This document shows positions 50,401 to 59,400 of a DNA stretch of 64,000 nucleotides, in pieces. A program made the position numbers and the translations under genes. The number at the start of each line of letters is the position of its first letter. The stretch's first letter is position 1. The notes under the pieces are model-generated. The model worked only from the letters and a program-made list of their open reading frames with translations. It was not told where the DNA came from and searched no databases. Source of the stretch: Acestrorhynchus altus (taxonomy: Eukaryota > Chordata > Actinopteri > Characiformes > Acestrorhynchidae). The stretch spans positions 18,969,039 through 19,033,038 of the forward strand of contig CM067521.1 of NCBI GenBank assembly GCA_034509495.1, written 5' to 3'.

Positions 50401-53400
50401 GTTACAAGTATCAGCAGCAGTCAGTATTTTATTTCCTCAGCTCTTTAGAAATAGTGCTGCATGTACACCAGTTAAAGGTCACCACAGGATGCAGCACATC
50501 TCAGTGATTTATCATTTATACACTTGCATGAAACACCTGTGCAATTATTATCTTTTTCCTTCATCCAGACTGATGTTGCTCAGTGACAACCCCTTCAATG
50601 TGCTCATTGTTTGCTTAACAGAGAGTCCTCTGCAGTTCTATGTCAACAATGCTAACAGCCCCAATGTGACGGCATATGGGCCAGGCCTTGTTTATGGAGT
50701 TGCCAACAAACCAGCCACTTTCACTATCTACACTGAAGATGCTGCAGAAGGTAGGCTCTTCCAGACTTGGGCTTTCACTGTTTTATATGCATGTATTTTT
50801 GCAGTCCTTCAAACCTTTTGGAGTCATTTTGGTGTATTTGTACAGTGTCCATTTGGCAGTGTTAAGAACTGCTACATCCAAATTGTTAAAGTAAAAACAT
50901 GTTTGTTATATTTGTTGCTGAAATATTTATTTATTTATTACCTTTTATTTAATTCTCCTCGCAAAGTTGGAAGTGCCAATTTCCCCAATTAGTTGCCTTC
51001 TCCCCCTATCACACGCAATGCTCCCAGCAGGAGGCTCTCCCTCTGACTCCAGCTGCCAATGGAAAGCAGCATGATCCAGGATTTGAACCTGCGATCCTCC
51101 GATCATAGTAGTAGTGCTTTAGACCACTAAGCTACTATTTTTATATAAAATAATAATAATAAGCTCACCAGCCATAAAAATAGCACATTGCAAGTTTGCA
51201 GTGGTAGTAACTTCATGCTCCTGTATGAGGATGACCGGACTATGAAAGCCTACAGAATGTACAGGAGCCATGGATTGAGAAGAGAGGTGGTACGGTGCAG
51301 TGAATGTCTTCTTTGATGAGTGGAAAATGGCTCACAAAGCAGATGTTAATGAAAGTGAGTGAATTTGCATGTGTATTGAAGTGTAGCAGCAGCATATGGT
51401 TTCCCGGCAATGGCAAAAATCCCTGTCTACAGGAAATTCTTCTCAGAATTGTTCCTGAAAGGCCAACTCTATGGTCATGGTCAGTTTTGTCAGTTGGCCA
51501 TAGACTTTGCTGTAGACTGGGATTTTTGCCATTGCTGGTAGATGCGTCTGACTCATTTTACCCATCATCAACATATGATTTGTGACCCATTTTCCACACA
51601 TCAAACAAGACATTCGCCGCCCCTTCTCAATCTTTGAATCATGTTCCCCGCACCACAGATATTTATAACCAGATCATCCTTGTTTAATGGCATCTGCAAG
51701 AGTCTGAGTAACTAGAGCTTTCTGAATGAAGATTTAAGGCATTGTCACACCTGCACTTTTTGGTCTGGTTAAATCGAACTCACTTTTGGTGTGATTAATT
51801 TGGGCAAGTAATCACACTTGGATGTAGACCAAAACAACACCACCAAGACCTTTTAGAGCAGGTGGTTTCAGTCCAGTCTCAAACAAACTCTGGAATGTTT
51901 CATTTGTGTTTCGATTGTAATCTGACATTGAGCTATTCCAACTGTCTGTCTGTATTATCTGCAAGTTTGAGCTAAACTGCTCTGCAGGTGTAGTTGGTAT
52001 ATTGGCCAGATAATAACTGCAGGTACGAGCAAATACCATCTCTGCTCCTGCTTCATGTTAAACTGCACATGATGACTGCATTGGTCTGAAACATAGGACC
52101 ATCTTCCTGTGTTTTTGTGGAGAGAACTTTTTTGGTGTGCTAAGATCAGGGGTCATCAACCCTACAGTTCTGCAGATTGCAAATGTGACCCAAATCAAAC
52201 ACACCCCATTCAGTTACGAAGAGTTTATGAAGGCAATATTTAGTTGAGAGAAGATTTAATTCACCAAGATTCTATAAAATGTTCTGATAGGTGGTCTTGA
52301 CTTGGCCATTGAAGGCCCATCAAAGGCAGAGATCAGTTGCACGGACAACAAGGATGGCACTTGCACAGTCACATACCTGCCAACACTGCCAGGAGATTAC
52401 AACATTTTGGTGCGTTACAATGATAAACACATAGCTGGCAGCCCCTTCACTGCTCGGATCACAGGTGAGGAGCTGCTTTATGTAAATAACTGTGTATATG
52501 TGTGTGTGTATGCATTTTTCGTGTGATTATGCAAATATATTCAGCACCATTGGTTTATATTGCTTTAATGTGCTTGTGTTAAGTTTGTTTGCCTTTGTTT
52601 GCAGAGGACAACAGGAGGTCTCAGGTGAAGCTGGGGTCTGCTGCAGACTTCGCATTGGACATCACTGAAACTGACCTCAGTTTGCTCACAGCCAGCATTA
52701 AAGCACCTTCAGGCCGAGACGAGCCCTGTTTGCTCAAAAGACAGCTCAACAACCGCATTGGTGAGAAGGTTTAATAAAACAGCCTTTCATTACCACCCAC
52801 CCCTTACATACAGTAGACAGGGCCCTTTATTAAGCCCTTCAGCACTGAAGACCTATAAATGGACACACATGACTTTGTATAATTTATTAATTACAGGATA
52901 ATAATTCTTGCTATTGCTAACTGAAGAAGCTTATGGTTTAAGCTTACGAGATGATGCCTAAATTATGCCTTGTACTGCACATTTCATGTGATTTATGGAG
53001 TCTTGTTTTACATAGGAGGTCTTTTAAAATACATCCTCCACAATCCCCTCTGAAAGGTCCTCTGCTAAGCTGCTGCAGCTTATCTGTAAACTTCATTTTT
53101 CAGGTATTTCTTTCATCCCTCGAGAAGTTGGAGAGCACCTGGTCAGCGTCAAGAAGAATGGACGGCATGTGGCAAACAGCCCAATCACCATCATGGTGGT
53201 GCAGTCAGAGATCGGTGACGCCAGCAGGGTGAAGGTGTTCGGCCAAGGACTGGTGGAGGGCCGCACCTTTGAGATGGCTGATTTTGTGGTGGACACACGA
53301 GATGCTGGTAAGGAACAAATGTTCTTGTGAGCTTGCAGATTAATATTAAATCCCAATCCACCAACAGGAGAAGCAGCTGTTTGGTTCATGCGCAAGGTTT

Positions 53401-56400
53401 TCAGTATTAACTTACAACAGATACACAAATCATCTTCCTAATGGGAGAAGGAAATACTGAGTCCTGTCTCCATGATGGACTTGGTCCTTTGCTGTAAGGA
53501 CTGCTTTGACTTATGCAGGTCTGTGTTACAGTAGAGGTGGGATATGTTGCACTATAAAGGAAGCATTTGACCTGTCTGACTCACATACCTTTGATATAGT
53601 AAAGTGAGCCAGATGTAGAAGTTAATGGAGTGATACTGACGAGAACACTACTAACACGCAGGCTTCCCCACCACCTGATGTTTTTGGGATGTTGCCATGT
53701 AATTATATGCCTTTTAGTCTATTTCACACCATCTCTGGGGTGCCCGGTTCCGGCATTTTGAAATGCGTAAGTGCTAAATGACCAGCTCCTGCCAAAATGT
53801 CTGGCTCTTCTATGGATAATTTAATGTTATTTTTTTCACCCTCAGATGAACTTAATTGGCTACAGTAGGGTCCAAGTAGGTTGGGAGAAGTGACTCTAGG
53901 GTGGATTTAGAAGTAGAAAATAGACTTGTTTTGGTGCCACAGTGCTTCGTGAACCAGTTTATTGTTCCAGAACCACAAAGAGGAACTACATAATAGTGCA
54001 ATTAGTCTTAATTGACTTAACTGTTTACTTGTGATTGTTTTTCTCCAGAGTCTTATCTATGAACTTTCCCTTTCACAATGTACCCATATAGACATTTTCA
54101 TCTTCTCTTAATGTTTATCAAATGTGCTCCAAGGGTATGGAGGATTGGCTCTGTCCATCGAGGGGCCCAGCAAAGTTGACATTCAGACAGAAGACCTGGA
54201 TGATGGAACCTGTGGTGTGTCCTACTGTCCCACTGAGCCTGGTAGCTACATAGTGTCCATCAGGTTTGCAGAGGAGCATGTTCCTGGTATGTCCAAATAT
54301 TTCTTGGAGTTATGTCCTGCAGTACAGATCTTTACTTTCCACAAGTACAGCTTTGAGTTAAACTCCTTCCCTGACATGTCCACAGGGAGCCCATTCAGTG
54401 TGAAGGTAACAGGACAAGGGCGCATCCGTGAAAGCATCTCCCGACGTCAGAAAGCAGCCTCTGTTGCCTCAGTTGGAAGTATTTGCGATCTTACCCTGAA
54501 GATTCCAGGTAAATACAAATCCTGTTGCCCTCTCTTTTGAAGTAGGATATAAAGGATTAATGACATGAGTCATTACAGGTATGTGTATGACTATAGGTGT
54601 GGCAGTTATGAAACTCTGATCAGTGGCAACTATTTGGGGTTGCGTGCCTATGGAACACTGCATCACTATGAAAAATACCTCAAAACATAGCAGCTAATCC
54701 TTTTATCTCCAGTATAATCAAGAAATTTATATAGATATTAAAACTAAAAACTCCTAATTTTCTGCAGCTTCTCAGAACAGACCACTTAAATCAATTATAC
54801 AATCACACAAACCTCCTCACAGAACTCACACGTTGATTTACAAGCTGTTTGGCAGATGAATACTTACCACCCAACTTGTTTGTGTTTTAATGCGTATTCA
54901 TTTGAAGACATCAAATAGAAGACATCAGCACCTGGGTTTGTCTTATATAAAAGCCAGAAAACATGTAACCTGAGCATGAACTCCATCTGCTTGGATGTCC
55001 AATGACCCAGAGATCACTCAATTCTTTTATTTTATTCTTTAATCTCCCGCATTTTTCTTGCCTAGGGTCACAGTTTGAAAATGTTGTATTTTATTTTATG
55101 AAAATAAACTTAATAAATGAATGCGTACACACTTATTTGGTATTTGTTTAAGTAATTATATTAAAGTGCACTGTAATGCATATTTATAGGGACACTCTTG
55201 ACTACCACCCTCCCTCCAGGAAGGAGGCACACCTGAAGTCTTTTTCATTTCCTTCTGGTGCTTTGCCATCCCATTCATTTTAGCCCACGTAGTGTTAGGC
55301 TTGGCATCTGGGGTGCCTGTTGCCTTCTGAGTGGTTTTTAATGTAAATAGCTTTCCACCCTAAACACTGGATCTACATTTTAATAGCCAGAGAGTTTAAG
55401 CTGACCGAGTGCAAATTGCTTACTTTTTAAATGTCCGTATTTTTGTAGCATGTCCAACCAAGCCTGGCTGATTCCATTATAAAGTGTTAAACTGCCTTGT
55501 GTTGCTAAAATCAGACAAAAAGACCAGCTGTTCAGATTTACAGCTGAAGACACATTTTGTTTGTTCACTCTCAGTTTTCCAGGACTTGACTTTTTTGGTC
55601 TTCTCTAAAATAAGTAAAGCCATATGGAGGCTGTCGTATAATAAAGAATGAAGTCATTATAGCTGATAAAGCTGCATCTTTTCTGCAAGAGCACTGGAGA
55701 CTAGAGAATCTGTTGCAGAGCAGTCGTCAAAGCTTGGGGTGTGTTGGAGTTTGGTGGTTGTACTTTACATGTTGGAGTTGGAGTTTATCTCGTGTAGTTC
55801 ATAACCACTTGTTGCTTTTGTTGGGTCATTAGGTTCAGAACGGGAATCGCACTGACTGAAGCCATATGTGAACCCCCCTTTAAGTATCAGTCTTGGGTAA
55901 CGAGGGTTGTAATCTAATGGAGGGTTTGCTCTGAGTAATGAGCATTGTAATGGAACGGAGGCCACACAGGGCTTTGCTCACTGCGGACTGCGATGATGTA
56001 CTGACTGAGTGAGGTCAGGCCTCTCTCGCCCACTGGTGCACACTTACTCTTGCAGATGATTAACCCCAGAGAGTCTGTAATCTGAACAGTCATCTGAAGA
56101 TGATGTGATGTCAGGTAATTAATCTTAGGGATGGGTGATTAGGGCTGAGTATTTGCATGAACCTCGCAATACGATACGTATCATGATCTATTGAAGATAT
56201 AGAAGACGTCGCCACCCTTTCTGAGGATCTTCTCTAAATACTTTTTCCTTCCTTTTCTACCTTTGCTAAAACTGTTTCACCTGCTATTTTCCTGTCCCTT
56301 TCTCTTTACCTTCTCTGTTTTCCTTCAGTGACCTGGTTCCTCCTGACTCTGGCGGGGGAATTCCTCTCTCGTGGAGTGTACCGCTCTAGCTGCTCTTTGT

Positions 56401-59400
56401 GGCTTGGGAGAAAAGCCCAGGCAGCCTCAGGTTCTCCCCTGCCCCAGAGGGTCAGGCGCTTCACTGTGAGCATTGTGAGGATTGGCCCGGCATCCTTGGC
56501 GAGGCCCTCTGGGCAGGAGGGTGCGTTGTAAGCGCTGGGCATGTGGACAACGAGGTTGGCAGAAAGCGCTTGCTTTTGTTTGCTGCATGTCTGTGTTGTT
56601 GATGTACACAAGGAGAAGCATGTGTGGCTAGAACGCCTTCCCTGTTAATCGATTGATTAACATTATTTGGTTCTTCCCTCACTGTTGCCAACATCATTCA
56701 CAGTTCTGTCTGCTGCAGTAAAACCGCAGATGCCATATTGCCTCCTGTAGACGGACACCATGAGTTTGAATGGTAGTGTATATCATGGTGCTGTCACATG
56801 AAAGCCTTGTGTCTTTGTGGTTCACTTGTTGACATGAAATAGATCTGACAGTTATTTACATTGTGACCATTTTATAATAAATGGACCAATAGAAAAGCTC
56901 CAGATTGATTGTCTCGTACAATGACTTCCACTGAAAGTTAAGAAGCTTTTTTCCTTCTCCTTTGTCATTATGGTGATGGAAGGCTTTTGTTCGACAGTGA
57001 TGACATGAACTTTAGTTTTTAAGTGAACAGCCTACGTTTCCAAACAGCATGTACAGCTTCAGCAATCAAGTTGTTGGCTAATCATAGCAGCCTTACTGTC
57101 AATATTCATGTAGTGTTAAGGCTGCTGACAGTTGGGTGACAGACAACATCCAGAAATTAATCCCTTAATGTCCTCACCAAGAAAAATGAAAAATGCATTT
57201 AAATTTTATTTTTTTTGTTTGGGCCAGTACTAAAAAAAATTCTTTATATAAAGATGCTACCATTTTAAAATGGACACCAATTGTTTGAGAGTACTTTTTG
57301 TTAAAATTAGAGTGCAAACCATACATTTGTGCAAATTATGTGCAATAAAAAACTTTAACTTTCATGAGTTTTTTCTGATTTACTCACTGTGTGGCGCAAC
57401 AGCCGAAATTCCACAAAAAACTACATGTGTTGAGTAATTTTCTTTTTGCTGACTTTCTCTACAGATGAATATTGAAAAGGCATATTATTATTTTTCCTCT
57501 TTTCATTAATATACCTTTTTATAGCACATTAATAGCGCTTTTAATAAGATTTAGTGACCCAAAATGTACGCTCGAAAAAAGTTAAGCAGTTGCTTAACGA
57601 TTTAATCTGCTAGCACTATGATCTAGGTTCGAATCCCTGTTCAAGCTGCTTGCCACTGCCAGCCAGAGCCCGAGCTGATTGGCCATTTTCTCACTGGGTG
57701 GGTAGACTGTGCTCTCTCCCCACATGACACTCAGTTTTAGTCATTGTATTGGAAGTGGGGATCCAGCGCTTTCCACCCAGCGCCCTTGGCTGCCCAGCAA
57801 TGTGTAACAATGCCGGCAGTTTGAAAAGAGGTGGTTACTGGCTTCAAATATATCAGAGGAAACGTGCTTGTCTTGACCCTAGTGTTGGGAGTATCTTATT
57901 TACTTTGGAATTGGGAAACATTAGTGGAGGTGGGGGATAAACGTGAGCTTGCTCAAAGCTGAAGTCCATTGGCTGTCTAACTGCAATGCTTCATATTTGC
58001 TTTGTCCTGTTTGCTACACAATGCTCCCATTAGCCTTTGAAGACTACGGAATCACCCGTCTGGTATGCCATGTTGCTTGCAGATACATTCTTCAAAGCGA
58101 ATGCTAGTCAGAGGATCCCCAGACACATCACACAACATACCCACACACCCCATTAAAGTATGCTATAGACATCCGTGTTGCTGAGTGGAAACACTCCTCT
58201 TCCTCCCCTCGCAGTGCTGTTGTGCTCATAATCTCTCCACTGATCTGATTACAGTGTCTGCATTCTCTTACAGTATGTTGTCCTCCTCAGCAGTTTCATC
58301 ATCACTCCATCTCTCCCTTCTCTTTTCTTGTTTTCTTTCTTCTATCCAGAGATCGATGCCCGAGACATGTCTGCTCAGGTTACTAGTCCTTCAGGGGCCA
58401 TTGAGCCGGCTGAGATTGCAGAGGTTGGCAACCATGCCTACTGCGTGCGTTTCGTGCCTCATGAAATGGGTGTGCACACGGTCAACGTGAAATACCGTGG
58501 GCAGCATGTACCAGGAAGCCCCTTCCAGTTCACTGTGGGGCCTCTGGGAGAAGGAGGAGCCCATAAAGTGAGAGCAGGGGGCCCTGGGCTGGAGAGAGCG
58601 GAGACTGATGTGCCAGGTACAGTTACAGTTCAGTGGACAGCTTGAAGGCATTGACAAATTGTGTACATTTGAGGGTCTAAAGGGTCACTTTAGGGCAGGT
58701 CAGGCCATAGGTCAGCACAACCCACTGTGTTGTGTGCACACGGTAATTTATCCTCCACATTTAACCCATCCTCACACAGTGATACACACATATACACTAG
58801 TGACTTCACACATCAGGGGGCAGTGAGCACATGTGCCCGGAGCGGTGGGCAGTCCTATCCTGAGCGTTTGGGGAGCAGCTGGGGAGTTCAATGCCTTGCT
58901 CAAGTTCAGTGCCCTCCTCAAGGGCACTTCAGTCATGTCCTGCCAGTTCAGGGATTCGAACTGACAACCTACAGTCACAAGGCTGGTTCCCTAACCACCA
59001 GGAGCCACGGCTGCCCCAATTACAAAACCTCAAAACAGTTATGGCATACTCATGTACATACTCTGCCCAAAAAAACCTGTTTGTACTTCAAACAACTTAA
59101 CATGCATTCTGTGGCACCTTTAAATTGTGCGTTTGAAGTGAAAATTTGACTTTGCTCAGCACCAATATACACTTTAGCCCCTCCCAGGCAAAAATTAACG
59201 GGTACCCCTGCTTTAAAGTGAATTATCTGAAGAAGCCTGAAAGACCCTGATGTAAACTTGTGTTTTACAACACAGCTGAGTTCAATATCTGGACTCGCGA
59301 GGCAGGGGCTGGAGGTCTGTCCATCGCTGTGGAGGGTCCCAGTCGTGCTGAGATCTCTTTTGAAGACAGAAAGGATGGCTCCTGTGGCGTTTCCTATGTG

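Larger units (their letters stand above)
50751..52290 (+). other. flnb: flnb intron 32
   Basis: 1.54 kb. It holds a minus-strand tRNA-derived SINE (50950-51137) and a large foldback structure (51205-51715). The stretch 51740-52215 looks like a worn repeat (gttaaatcgaact; a later ggggtcatcaaccct scrap) but I cannot name its family. Confidence 0.55.

Noticed and set aside
52140..52215. Possible named repeat (ggggtcatcaaccctacagt...aaatcaaacacacc)
   Set aside because: It resembles a common fish interspersed sequence, but too little remains to name or bound it.
56306..56611. 101-codon minus-strand frame in the GC-rich block of intron 37
   Set aside because: Several overlapping frames are open on both strands because the block is GC-rich. 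None shows a domain or suitable splice signals in the flnb frame.
57585..57660. Possible tRNA gene
   Set aside because: It has a B-box and tRNA-like start, but the cloverleaf is degenerate and a shared SINE body follows; related copies exist at 50950 and 47050.
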